DNA of 64,000 nt from Mycobacterium paraterrae (GTDB taxonomy: Bacteria; Actinomycetota; Actinomycetes; Mycobacteriales; Mycobacteriaceae): the NCBI RefSeq assembly GCF_022430545.2, contig NZ_CP092488.2:1364001-1428000 (forward strand), written 5' to 3'. Positions 1 to 8,414 of this stretch are shown piece after piece. The translations under genes and the position numbers were made by a program. The notes beneath the pieces were generated by a model that was given only the letters and a program-made list of their open reading frames with translations, ran no database searches and was not told the origin of the DNA. How positions within the stretch are numbered: the first letter of the stretch is position 1; every line of letters begins with the position of its first letter.

Positions 1-721
1 TGATTTCGAGCGGCCGGGTCCGCGGCTGAGGGATTACGTGCTGGCGGTGAAGGCGTGCTTTTCGGCATTTCGTTCTGGGACGCTGGATCATCGCGGCGAG
101 TTTTATAGCCTGAATTTCATTACGCCGCAATGGAGTCCGGGACCGATTGGTCCGCCTGATCCTAAGGTCGACATCGCTGCGGTGAATCCGTGGATGTTGC
201 GGATGGCGGGTGAGGTGGCCGACGGCGTTCATGTCCATCCGATTGGTGAGCCTGGGTATCTTGCGCGCCACGTTGCGCCGAATGTGACCGAGGGTGCGCG
301 AAAAGCGGGGCGCCCGCCTGCGGACGTCGCGATCATTGTTCCGGTGATGACGATTGTCGGGGATAGCGATGAAGAGCGCGCTAATGAACGCGAGCTCGTC
401 CGGGTGAGTATGAGCTTTTACGGCAGCACCCCGAACTATGCGTTCATCTGGGACGAGGCCGGTTTTGAGGGCACGACCGCCCGTATTCGTGAAAAGCAGA
501 AGGCCGGCGATTTCAGCGGGATGGCGGCCCAAGTCAGCGATGAGCATGTCGCGACGTTCGCCACCGAGGCGACGTGGGACACGTTGGCCGACAAGCTCAT
601 TGACAAGTACGGCGGAACGGCGACTCGCCTTGTCTTCTACAACGCGGGTGGCGACCCAGAGCGCCTTGAACGGTACGGGGAGGTCGCCCGCCAAGTCGCC
701 GCCCGATCCGCCGCTAGTTGA
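1..721 (+). CDS. LLM-class F420-dependent oxidoreductase, C-terminal part (cut by window edge)
   Basis: The reading frame is open from base 2 with no stop before the first internal GTG at 38, so the gene starts outside the window and only about its last 240 residues are seen. The sequence resembles the luciferase-like monooxygenase family that uses coenzyme F420 in mycobacteria (TIGR03617 type), with the segment VAAVNPWMLRMAGEVADGVH-like (seen as IAAVNPWMLRMAGEVADGVH) and a C-terminal helix that closes the barrel. F420 would act as hydride carrier in the cytoplasm; the substrate cannot be told. The next gene, a PucR-type regulator, follows in the same direction after about 190 bases. Family call is fairly firm, function is not. 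Confidence 0.8.
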   Translation, partial: DFERPGPRLRDYVLAVKACFSAFRSGTLDHRGEFYSLNFITPQWSPGPIGPPDPKVDIAAVNPWMLRMAGEVADGVHVHPIGEPGYLARHVAPNVTEGARKAGRPPADVAIIVPVMTIVGDSDEERANERELVRVSMSFYGSTPNYAFIWDEAGFEGTTARIREKQKAGDFSGMAAQVSDEHVATFATEATWDTLADKLIDKYGGTATRLVFYNAGGDPERLERYGEVARQVAARSAAS

Positions 722-910
722 CACGTTATTCGCCACGGGGCGGTCGGGCGCAGGTGTGGCGTCGTCATGCCGTCGCGCAGCGCGATGCGTAAAGCCGTCG
801 CGGAAAGCGTGGAAGAGTTGTCGCCGCGCAGAGCCCTCTTTGGTTCGAATGGTGGGGTGGTTGCGGGATTTGAGCCGCGCCGTCGGGTCACCGAGCTAGG
901 GTTGTGTCGC

Positions 911-2179
911 ATGACTCAGGGCAGTCACGACGACGCGGCGGCGGCCGCTGCAGCGATCATTACGCACTTGGGTGATGGGCTCGGCGATCTGGTCGGCGGT
1001 GTTCAGCAGATGCTGCTGGAGCAGGTCCCAGATTTGGATGGTGACGCTCAAGTGATGGCGTTGCTGCGCGACACCATCGAGACCAATATCGAGGCTGTGT
1101 TCTCCGCGATTCGGCACGGCATTGCGCTGGGGCACGTCGAGCCGCCGACGGCGGCACTGGAGCACGGGCGGCGAATGGCGCAGCGCGGGGTATCGGTCAA
1201 CGCCGTCATGCGCGGCTACCGGCTCGGCCATAAGGCGGTGCTCGATGTCGTGCTGGCCCAGGTGCGATGTGCTGGCCTTGAGGCGCAGCTGGCGTTTGAT
1301 GTGTTCGGTCAGGTCGCCGACATGTCTTTTGGCTACATCGACTCCATTTCCGAACAGGTGGTGGCCGCCTATCAGGACGAACGAGATCGTTGGCTGGAAA
1401 ACCAGAACAGTTTGCGCGCGGTGCGGGTTCGCGAAGTGCTCGACGGAGCCGACGTCGACGTGGACGTGCTGACGGAGGCGATCCGGTATCCGCTGAGCAG
1501 AATTCATCTCGCGGTGACCGCGTGGTACGTCCAGCCCGCAGACGGCCAGGAGCTGGTGGCTATGGAGAAGTTCATACAACAGTTGGCGGTCGCGGTCGGC
1601 GCCCACGAGAGTCCCTTGTTCATTCCGGTTGACCGGCTGATGGGCTGGGCCTGGATTCCCCTGGACGCGGACATCGCTGGGTCGTGCGTGCAACGGGCCC
1701 GCGCATTTGCGCGGATGTTCGAGCAGGCGCCGTGGGTGGCCGTCGGTGATCCCGTACACGGGGTTGAAGGCTTCAGGCTTTCTCATCTGCAAGCCCAAGA
1801 TGCTCGGGCGGTGGCGCTCACGGTGGGTCATGCCGTGCCGCGGTTTGTTGCGGCCAGCGACCCGGGGTTGTCGATGGCCGCCCTGCTCGGCGGCAACATC
1901 GATGCCGCCAGCGCGTGGGTGGCCAAGGTCCTCGGGCCGCTGGCTTGTCACTCCGACAATGACGAGCGCCTGCGGGAGACGTTGCGGGTGTTCTTGCGCT
2001 GCGGCGCCAGTTTCAAGGCGGCCGCTGACGAGCTTCACCTGCATCACAATTCAGTGAAGTACCGCGTCGCACGTGCTGTCGAGCGGCGCGGTCGCCCAAT
2101 CGATGACGATCGTCTCGATGTCGAGGTGGCCTTGCTGGTCTGCGGATGGTTCGGCGCTACAGTGCTGCGCCCACTGTGA
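911..2179 (+). CDS. PucR-type helix-turn-helix transcriptional regulator
   Basis: This 422-residue protein has the layout of actinobacterial PucR/CdaR-like regulators: an N-terminal helical sensor-like domain (roughly 1-160, with a GVQQMLLEQVPDL segment), a middle domain, and a C-terminal HTH near residues 350-410 (LRETLRVFLRCGASFKAAAD, then LHLHHNSVKYRV). I chose ATG 911 because AGGG lies about ten bases upstream; an open frame extends back to 767 but has no family-like sequence. A decayed paralogue sits at 62215-63210 in the same orientation. The target genes are unknown; it may sense a metabolite, as other members do, but no ligand can be inferred. Confidence 0.85.
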   Translation: MTQGSHDDAAAAAAAIITHLGDGLGDLVGGVQQMLLEQVPDLDGDAQVMALLRDTIETNIEAVFSAIRHGIALGHVEPPTAALEHGRRMAQRGVSVNAVMRGYRLGHKAVLDVVLAQVRCAGLEAQLAFDVFGQVADMSFGYIDSISEQVVAAYQDERDRWLENQNSLRAVRVREVLDGADVDVDVLTEAIRYPLSRIHLAVTAWYVQPADGQELVAMEKFIQQLAVAVGAHESPLFIPVDRLMGWAWIPLDADIAGSCVQRARAFARMFEQAPWVAVGDPVHGVEGFRLSHLQAQDARAVALTVGHAVPRFVAASDPGLSMAALLGGNIDAASAWVAKVLGPLACHSDNDERLRETLRVFLRCGASFKAAADELHLHHNSVKYRVARAVERRGRPIDDDRLDVEVALLVCGWFGATVLRPL

Positions 2180-2315
2180 CGCCGTAGCGAGCCGGCAACT
2201 TGGCGCGGCGGCGCGGATGCATGTTGACCTTCGTGACATCACCGTTGGGTCTGCTGCACGATCAGGTGACACCGAGCTCGCTTGCCCGGATTGGGTGGGC
2301 TGAGAGGATGTCACT

Positions 2316-2624
2316 ATGGCACGGCCGTATTCCCAGGAGTTCCGCGACGATGTCGTGCGGGTCGCCCGTAGTCGTGAGAACGGGGTGACACTCGAGCAGA
2401 TCGCCGCCGATTTCGGGGTGCATCCGGTCACGCTGTCGAACTGGATGCGCCACGCCGACGTCGATGACGGGGCCAAGCCGGGCACGACGACGAGCGAGTC
2501 GTCAGAACTGCGGGAGGCTCGCCGACGGATCAAGCTGCTGGAGTAGGAGAACGAGGTGCTGCGCCGTGCCGCGGCGTATTTGTCGCAATCGAATCTGCTG
2601 GGAAAAGGATTTACCCGCTCGTGA
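2316..2624 (+). pseudogene. IS3-family transposase orfA, nonsense mutant
   Basis: The first 76 codons encode the helix-turn-helix DNA-binding half of an IS3 transposase (MARPYSQEFRDDVVRVAR, then a VTLEQIAADFGVHPVTLSNW helix pair) leading into the leucine-zipper region. Codon 77 is TAG at 2544-2546, where relatives have CAG (RIKLLE-Q-ENEVLRRAA). Beyond it the same frame continues as ENEVLRRAAAYLSQSNLLGK to TGA at 2622-2624. A single C-to-T change therefore explains the truncation. Confidence 0.8.
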
Positions 2625-3477
2625 AAGAGCTCGCCGCCAACGGGATTCCCGTCGCGGTGACGTGCTGGGTCCTCAAGCTCGCCCGCCGGCCCTACTGCCG
2701 CTGACCGATCCGGTCACCGACGCCAAATACGTTGCTGCACATCGGGCCAACGCATGGTTCGACGCCCACGCCGACGATCCGGAGTTCGGCTACTGCTTCC
2801 TGGTCAAGGAGGCCCGCGACGCCGGGCATCCGATGGCCGAGCGCACTGCGTGGCGGATCTGCTCGGGTAACGGCTGGTGGAGTGCGTTCGGAAAGAAGCG
2901 CGGCAAGAACGGTCGGCCCGGTCCGCTCGTTCACGATGATCTGGTCGGGCGCCGTTTCACGACCGAGGCACCAAATCGGCTGTGGCTGGCCGACATCACC
3001 GAGCATCGCACCGGCGAAGGCAAGCTCTATCTCTGCGCGATCAAAGACGTATTCTCCAACCGGATCGTGGGGTATTCGATCGACTCGCGGATAAAGTCAC
3101 GACTGGACACCCACGCTTTGGCCAGCGCGGTCGCCCGCCGCGGCGAGGTCGCCGGCTGCATCCTCCACACCGACAGAGGCAGCCAATTTCGAACTCGGCG
3201 ATTCGTCCACGCACTGGGCCGCCACGACATGGTCGGATCCATGGGCCGAGTCGGCGCTGCCGGCGACGACGCCGCCATGGAGAGCTTCTCCAGCCTGCTG
3301 CAAAAGAACGTCTTGAACCGCCGCCGCTACGACACCCGCGAACAGCTCCGCATCGCGATCGTCACCTGGATCGAACGCACCTACCACCGCCACCGGCGAC
3401 AAATCGCTCTCGGACGATTGACCCCCATCGAATACGAACTATCCTTGGCTAACGACACCCTCACCGCCGTCAGTTAG
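2621..3477 (+). pseudogene. IS3-family transposase orfB (DDE integrase), frameshifted
   Basis: The gene starts at GTG 2621, overlapping the orfA stop by GTGA. It reads VKELAANGIPVAVTCWVLKL and then meets TGA at about 2702, where the expected PYCRWLTDP has lost four bases. The remaining frame to 3477 is intact and holds the catalytic signature: D in LADIT, D in HTDRGSQF and E in AAMESF, with the R/K beyond it. The four-base deletion and the orfA nonsense codon together make the transposase inactive. An HTH-lacking long ORF starting at 2464 is only an out-of-frame artefact in its first part. Confidence 0.8.
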
Positions 3478-3522
3478 CCACCGCCACTGCAACCCAACAG
3501 GTAGGGCAGGTCAAACTGTCAC

Positions 3523-3690
3523 CTATTCGAGCAGCAGACCCACGTGATCGCCGAAGCCGAGCACGTCGAAGGCTTCGGCGACCATCGGGTAGTGATTAGC
3601 AAGGTCCGCTACCTTGCCACGCTCGTATCCGAGTTGCGACAGGCGCTCGTTAGCATCGCCCATTTCGCCGGCATAGGCTGCGTTCGACAT
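3523..3690 (-). pseudogene. Small gene fragment truncated by the IS3 right end
   Basis: A minus-strand frame starts at ATG 3690 (MSNAAYAGEMGDANERLSQL) and runs 55 codons. Its stop TAG (3523-3525) is formed exactly at the junction with the IS3 terminal repeat, so the original gene was longer and lost its 3' part to the insertion. The sequence looks like genuine coding DNA, but I do not recognise the family. It lies just downstream of the NmrA-like pseudogene on the same strand and could have been in its operon. Confidence 0.45.
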
Positions 3691-4554
3691 CAGTGCCTTT
3701 CGTGCCCGCGCCGGGCCGGCTCATATTCATCTGCGCAAACCAAAATGTCGCTATGAACGCTGACCCCGTCGGCGAACGAAGCTGCGGGACGGCCCAGTAC
3801 CTTCTCGACATCGTGGGTGACCCTGGCAGGTCCGCTGCGTGTGGTGGCCAGCATCGCAATATAGGCCTCGGCGAACCCTGCGGGAAATCCCATCTCAATG
3901 AACCGTTCTGCGAACATCGACGTGGAACTCCTTGGTAACGCAGATCGCGGCCGAGCGCCTGGCCGAGCACATCGATCAGTTCTGCGTTGGTGAAAGACTG
4001 GGGACCCGTCATCGCGACACGCTGTCCGAGGAGGTTGCGTCGAGAAATGCGCGAGCCGCCACCGCAGCGACATCGGCGTCGACGATCGGGGCCAGCGAGG
4101 CGTCGGCGTGCGGGCCGAAAACGACGCTGCCGCCTTGAGTTTGGGGCGACCACATGCCGAAAAAGTTCGATGCGAAAACACTTGGCGCAGACTCACCCAT
4201 GCGAGCCCTGAGCCGGACGCGAGCACGTCGGCTTCCCAATTGCGATCCCCCGTAAACGGGAAGGTTGTAGCTCGCCGGGATCGTCGGCGTTAACCGCCGA
4301 CAGCGCGACGATGCGCTGCACGCCCGACCTATCCACGAACGGCGCCATGCTCTCGCCGAGAGCGCGCGAATTCACGAACACTGCCGTGGCATGGCGCAAT
4401 CCGTCTGTTGGTGAGGTGACTATAAGGACGGCGGCAGGCAGGCTGGCGGCGGCGGGATCTCGGGTCACCGCAGTGACCTCGGCGTCGGCATCCACAAGGT
4501 GATCGATGAGGGGACGACCGACGTTGCCTGTTGCTCGGTGATGAGAATTGTCAT
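3690..4554 (-). pseudogene. NmrA-like NAD(P)-binding oxidoreductase, multiple frameshifts
   Basis: From ATG 4554 the frame begins MTILIT and then loses one base in the nucleotide-binding loop (the next frame reads ATGNVGRPLIDHLVDADAEV). Later segments of the same protein lie in two other frames: LLGQRVAMTGPQSFTNAELI, and then MFAERFIEMGFPAGFAEAYI to the end. Order and family resemblance fit a roughly 280-residue NmrA/NAD(P)H-binding protein with at least three frameshifts. It is transcribed divergently from the ECF41-type sigma gene; oxidoreductases of this kind are a known genomic partner of ECF41 factors. An intact relative of different sequence lies at 6055-6726. Confidence 0.75.
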
Positions 4555-4637
4555 GCTTATTAAGACGAAACACCGGCTGATGAAAGTGACAGGGCCCCGC
4601 GTGTCACTTTTTGGCCGTCCATATCGTCCTAACAGCT
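4555..4637. promoter_or_regulatory. Divergent ECF41-type promoter pair built on one palindrome
   Basis: A perfect inverted repeat, AAAGTGACA (4583-4591) and TGTCACTTT (4602-4610), has a ten-base spacer. Rightward, TGTCACT (4602-4608) is followed by 16 bases and then CGTC (4625-4628), nine bases before ATG 4638. Leftward, TGTCACT (4591-4585) is followed by 17 bases and then CGTC (4567-4564), again nine bases before ATG 4554. This matches the TGTCACA-N16-CGTC motif I recall for ECF41 sigma factors. Both transcripts would start at or very near the ATG. Confidence 0.7.
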
Positions 4638-5539
4638 ATGGAGAACGAGTCGATCAACGAGGCATGGCGGGCTCACCGGCCCTACCTCGTCAACGTCGCC
4701 TATCAGATCGTCGGTGACGTCGGCAACGCCGAGGACCTCGTGCAGGAGGCGTTCGTACGGCTCCTGGGCGCGACCCGCGACGGCATCCGTGATGAGCGCG
4801 GTTGGCTGACGGTGGTCACCGGACGACTGTGTCTGGATTTCCTGGGGTCGGCACGCACTCGGCGTGAATCCTCTTGCACTGACGCCGATTTCGACCGTGG
4901 GGCCCTCTTGTACGGCCAGCCGAGCCTCGACCCCGCCGACCGGCTGACCCTCGACGACGCCGTGGGCCGAGCGCTCACCGAGGTCCTCAACCGGCTAAGC
5001 CCCGGCGAACGCGTCGCGTTCATCCTTCACGACGTGTTCGGTGTCCCCTTCGACACGATCGGCGAGATGACCGGGCGCACACCGGCCGGCTGTCGGCAAT
5101 TGGCCCGCCGAGCCCGGACGCACCTAACCCACGCTAACTTGGACGACGCGACCGACAGCGATTCGGCGCGCCGCGACGTCATCGAACGCTTCATCACCGC
5201 CTGTGCCGGGGGCAACTTACAGGCCCTGGCCGCCGTCTTGGACCCCGCCGTCTGGGGGGTCGGGACGGTCGTCGCCGACCCGCCACTACCCCAACAGATC
5301 AACCATGGCCCCCACGATGTCGCCGCCAACCTCATGCTCCACCTGGGATCTAATGCAACCCTAGTTAGCACCCCCGGCCTACACCCTCGTCTACTGGCGT
5401 TTGCTGACCGACGACTCTTCGCCGTCATAGTCGTGACGATCCGCGACGGCGCATCCAGACGATCGAGGCTACCGCCGACCCGACCGCCCGTGTCCCACGA
5501 TCGTCGACAACCCCGGTGGGCGGAATATCCGAAGACTGA
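4638..5539 (+). pseudogene. ECF41/SigJ-type RNA polymerase sigma factor with C-terminal frameshift
   Basis: The protein has sigma region 2 (about residues 8-75, NAEDLVQEAFVRLL and GWLTVVTGRLCLDFL), region 4 (about 115-165, LSPGERVAFILHDVFGVPFD) and a C-terminal SnoaL-like domain (about 180-270), the layout of ECF41 factors, whose extension regulates activity. One base is missing near 5449: the expected DGRIQTIEATADPTARVP lies in the next frame and ends at TGA 5537-5539. As it stands, the frame instead runs on to 5651 into the neighbouring YdeI remnant. ATG 4638 is chosen from the promoter spacing; TTG 4611 would lie inside the promoter. The frameshift falls late, so partial activity or a sequencing error is possible. 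Confidence 0.7.
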
Positions 5540-5549
5540 GGAGTTCTCG

Positions 5550-5994
5550 GTGGCTGACGTGACGTTTTCGACTACGCCTGAGCAGACTGGCAACAACACC
5601 GGCATCCACGTGCCGCCCTACATCTTGGCCATCCTCGGAGGTAGGAAATGACAAGCCGTCGCGGTCACCGTCAACGGCTACCAGTATCAGTCGACAGTCG
5701 CCTCGATGGGCGACACGTACCTGGTCCCATTCAGCTCCGCACATGGAAAGCAGGCCGGCATCAACAGCGGCGACGCGATCGAGGTGAACTCGTCGCAGCC
5801 GATGCGCCGCGCACGGTGGAGGTGCCCGACGATCTCCGCACCGCCCTCGACGGCTCGGCGAACGCGACAGCGAAGTGGGGTTCGCTTGCCTACAGCCGTC
5901 GCAAAGGGAATTCGTCCGTTCCGTCGAGGACGCGAAGAAACCCGAAACACGCGCACGGCGCATCGCCGCCGTGATCGACACACTCAGCGGCTGA
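5550..5994 (+). pseudogene. YdeI/OmpD-associated DUF1905 protein, degraded
   Basis: GTG 5550 follows a GAGGAG ribosome site and starts VADVTFSTTPEQTGNNTGIH. At 5650-5652 a TGA interrupts the frame where relatives have Arg (GGRK-stop-QAVAVTVNGY). The DUF1905 beta-barrel continues as STVASMGDTYLVPFSSAH and then shifts frame to RTVEVPDDLRTAL, and again to QREFVRSVEDAKKPETRARR, the typical bacteriocin-protection tail. A nonsense codon and at least two frameshifts make it a pseudogene. Its original role is unknown. Confidence 0.7.
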
Positions 5995-6054
5995 CCGATG
6001 CCGTTGCGTGCGGAAACGTCTGCGCATTAACACCGATTTAGAAAGCGAGCAGGT

Positions 6055-6726
6055 ATGAAACTCGTCATCCTCGGCGCCACCGGCGGCGTCGGGCAGCACC
6101 TTGTCACCACCGCAACCGGGCGCGGTGACGAAGTCCTCGTCGTCGCCCGCGACAAGAGCAGCCTTCCCGGCAACTGGGCGTGCCCCGTTGCCGAAATCGA
6201 CCTGTCGAAGGCGACCGCAAGCTCTGTTGAGTCCGCGCTTGCCGGTGTTGACGCCGTCCTGTCGGCTCTCGGCGCCCGAGGTGCCGCGGACCACGGCATT
6301 TTGGAGGCCGCCGCTACCACGGTGCTGGCGGCCATGCGCGACACCGGCGTCCGCCGCTACATCGGCGTCAGCGCGGCACCGGTGGCGACGACGCCCTCCC
6401 CGGGGCGACCGGCGCCGCCACGCCACGATCCCGGCGACGACCTGCTCACCCGCTCGGTCATGATGCCGATCGTCAAACGCGTGTTCGCGGCTGTCTATGC
6501 CGACTCGGCCTTGATGGAAGACGCGGTACGCGCCAGCGACCGCGACTGGACGATTATGCGTCCGGCACGGCTCACCAACAAGCGCCCCACCGGCCAGTAC
6601 CGCACGGCCGTCGACCAGAACGTGCGCGGCGGCCGCAGCATTGGCCGCACCGATCTCGCCCATTACATGCTCGACAGCGTCAACGACACGAATACATTTG
6701 CGCACAGCATCGGCATCGCATACTGA
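6055..6726 (+). CDS. NAD(P)-binding NmrA/SDR-like oxidoreductase
   Basis: This 223-residue protein starts with the dinucleotide-binding loop GATGGVG (residues 8-14) and continues as a Rossmann-type fold typical of atypical SDR/NmrA proteins (YIGVSAAPV near residue 102, TIMRPARLTN near 165). No classical YxxxK catalytic pair is evident, so it may be a reductase or a redox-sensing NAD(P)-binding protein. It is intact, in contrast to everything between 2264 and 5994. It follows the ECF41 locus and could be one of its targets, although no ECF41-like motif was seen directly upstream. Confidence 0.75.
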   Translation: MKLVILGATGGVGQHLVTTATGRGDEVLVVARDKSSLPGNWACPVAEIDLSKATASSVESALAGVDAVLSALGARGAADHGILEAAATTVLAAMRDTGVRRYIGVSAAPVATTPSPGRPAPPRHDPGDDLLTRSVMMPIVKRVFAAVYADSALMEDAVRASDRDWTIMRPARLTNKRPTGQYRTAVDQNVRGGRSIGRTDLAHYMLDSVNDTNTFAHSIGIAY

Positions 6727-7264
6727 CATGACGGTGCCCTGAAACCACGTCGCGCTGACTCGCCTCCCAGCACACGACTGGAATTGTCAGAATCACCGTT
6801 GTGACAGGCGATCAAATCGTGAAGTTCGCCAATGCCCGCCCCGACCATTTTCGGTCGGCCCCTGTCGACCTCTTCGGTCACAAGAGCCCATCCCGCGTCT
6901 GGGTCGTCGGTCGACGGACCTTGCGCAGATTCGGGTCAAGGATGAAAGCTGTTCAGGCAGACGACAACTTTTCACACGTCCGTCAAAGCTCGCCGAGCCC
7001 ACCGAATCGAGTTCTCTGAACACCACCCATCAGCCGCGAGATCGGCGAAAGACCAATCGAGCGCAGGACTGACCTCGCGATGACTGCCGCGATTCGATTA
7101 GCGGCGGTCCGTCCCACCCAGCGCGACGATGGACCGCCGACCGCATCGAAAGCCGATTGCTCAGACACAAAACAGCGTCGGGAAGCAATGGCGGCACCGC
7201 AAACCAATGCGCGGTGACGCGTTGCCGCTGTGTCGCGTGGCGATTTGCTCATGGTGGTGCTGGT
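6727..7264. other. Stretch without a convincing gene
   Basis: About 540 bases separate the NmrA-like gene from the end of the alcohol dehydrogenase. A minus-strand frame (6983-7252, 89 codons) begins 13 bases beyond the dehydrogenase stop, but its composition (many Arg/Ser, no motif) does not look like a conserved protein. I see no RNA gene or clear terminator. Confidence 0.5.
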
Positions 7265-8371
7265 TCAGTACCGGATGAGTCCTCGAATGTTGCGACCCGA
7301 TCGCATATCGTCGTAACCCTCGTTGATCTGATCTAAGGTGTACTCCCGTGTAATAAGTTCATCGAGCTTGAGGGATCCAGCGTTGTAGAGTTCGACCAAC
7401 CGCGGGACGTCGTGGGCGGCATTCGACGAACCGTACAGCGCACCGCGGATCTGCTTTTCATAGAGCGTCAGTTCCAGCAGCGAACCCGACATCGAGGCCT
7501 CCTCGGGATGGCCGATCGCCGTCACGACCACCCGGCCACGCTTACCCACTAGCGACAGCGCCTCAGCAATGTAGGACCCCTCGGCGACGTCGGTGGTCAA
7601 CACGCAGACGTCGGCGAGCTTGCCGCGGGTGAGGTCACTGACCAAGGCCCAGGCCTCGTCAATAGTGGCAACCGCGTGCGTAGCGCCGAAGCTGCCGGCT
7701 TTATCACGCTTGAGCTCAACCGGGTCGACCGCAACGATGGTCAACGCGCCAGCGATTCGGGCACCTTGAATTGCATTCATTCCGATACCACCGGCGCCGA
7801 CCACGACGACGGTGTCCCCGGCACGCACCTCACCGGTGCGCACTGCAGAACCGTAGCCCGTCGTGACGCCACAACCGATCAACGCCGCCTTGTCCAACGG
7901 TGTGCCCTGATCGATCTTGACCACCGATGCCTTCGGCACAACGGAGTACTCGGAGAACGTTCCCAACAGGCACATCTGACCGATGTCCTCGCCCCGGGCA
8001 TGGAAACGGTAGGTTCCATCTATCTGCGGTCCCATCATCAGCGCCGCGCCCAAGTCGCACAGATTGCCCATCCCCCGCGCGCAATAGGAACAGTGCCCAC
8101 ACGACGGCAGGAACGTCAGGATGACCGAATCCCCCTCGGCGAGGTCATCGACTCCAGCACCCAGCTCAACTATCGTCCCCGCCCCTTCGTGACCACCCAC
8201 GACCGGAAGCGGGAATGGCAGGTCACCGGTCACGAGGTGCTCATCGGAATGGCACAAACCACTCGCGGTCAAGCGAACCAACACCTCATCGGGGCCGGGA
8301 GGATCCAACTCGACCTCCTCGACCTCCCACTTCTCACCCAAACCCCACAGCACAGCAGCGCGTGTCTTCAT
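7265..8371 (-). CDS. NDMA-dependent (mycofactocin-type) zinc alcohol dehydrogenase
   Basis: This 368-residue class III-like alcohol dehydrogenase carries the catalytic-zinc segment GLCHSDEH near residue 38, GGHEGAG near 59, the structural zinc cluster CGHCSYCARGMGNLC near residues 90-104, and the cofactor loop VVGAGGIGMNA near 190. Full length and the family's characteristic region (GTYRFHARGEDIGQMCLLGT) match the nicotinoprotein NDMA-dependent dehydrogenases, which hold NAD tightly and pass electrons to mycofactocin. The mftABCD cluster about 7 kb away supports this. In context it would oxidise the alcohol made by the CYP153-type P450. The adjoining ligase (8415) is on the same strand 43 bases upstream. 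Confidence 0.9.
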   Translation of the reverse strand: MKTRAAVLWGLGEKWEVEEVELDPPGPDEVLVRLTASGLCHSDEHLVTGDLPFPLPVVGGHEGAGTIVELGAGVDDLAEGDSVILTFLPSCGHCSYCARGMGNLCDLGAALMMGPQIDGTYRFHARGEDIGQMCLLGTFSEYSVVPKASVVKIDQGTPLDKAALIGCGVTTGYGSAVRTGEVRAGDTVVVVGAGGIGMNAIQGARIAGALTIVAVDPVELKRDKAGSFGATHAVATIDEAWALVSDLTRGKLADVCVLTTDVAEGSYIAEALSLVGKRGRVVVTAIGHPEEASMSGSLLELTLYEKQIRGALYGSSNAAHDVPRLVELYNAGSLKLDELITREYTLDQINEGYDDMRSGRNIRGLIRY

Positions 8372-8414
8372 GTACGTATCCTCCAGGTTGATGTCATGAT
8401 CGTGGTCTGACGAT

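Larger units (their letters stand above)
2264..3524 (+). mobile_element. Degenerate IS3-family insertion sequence
   Basis: The element is bounded by inverted ends AGGTGACA (2264-2271) and TGTCACCT (3517-3524), with a further matching TGCCC a little inside each end. It is about 1.26 kb and carries the usual overlapping orfA/orfB pair. No clear target-site duplication is visible next to the ends. Both reading frames are broken, so it cannot move by itself unless a related copy supplies transposase. Its right end cuts a small minus-strand gene at 3523. Confidence 0.8.

Noticed and set aside
896..2047. 383-codon minus-strand frame opposite the PucR gene
   Set aside because: It is the antisense of a recognised gene, has no motif and an Arg/His-rich composition typical of shadow frames in high-GC DNA.
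2464..2702. N-terminal part of a single long IS3 orfB frame
   Set aside because: That part is out of frame; real orfB starts at 2621 and is joined only by a four-base deletion.
4611..4637. TTG start giving nine extra residues to the sigma factor
   Set aside because: It falls between the -35 and -10 of the proposed promoter, so it would not be transcribed.
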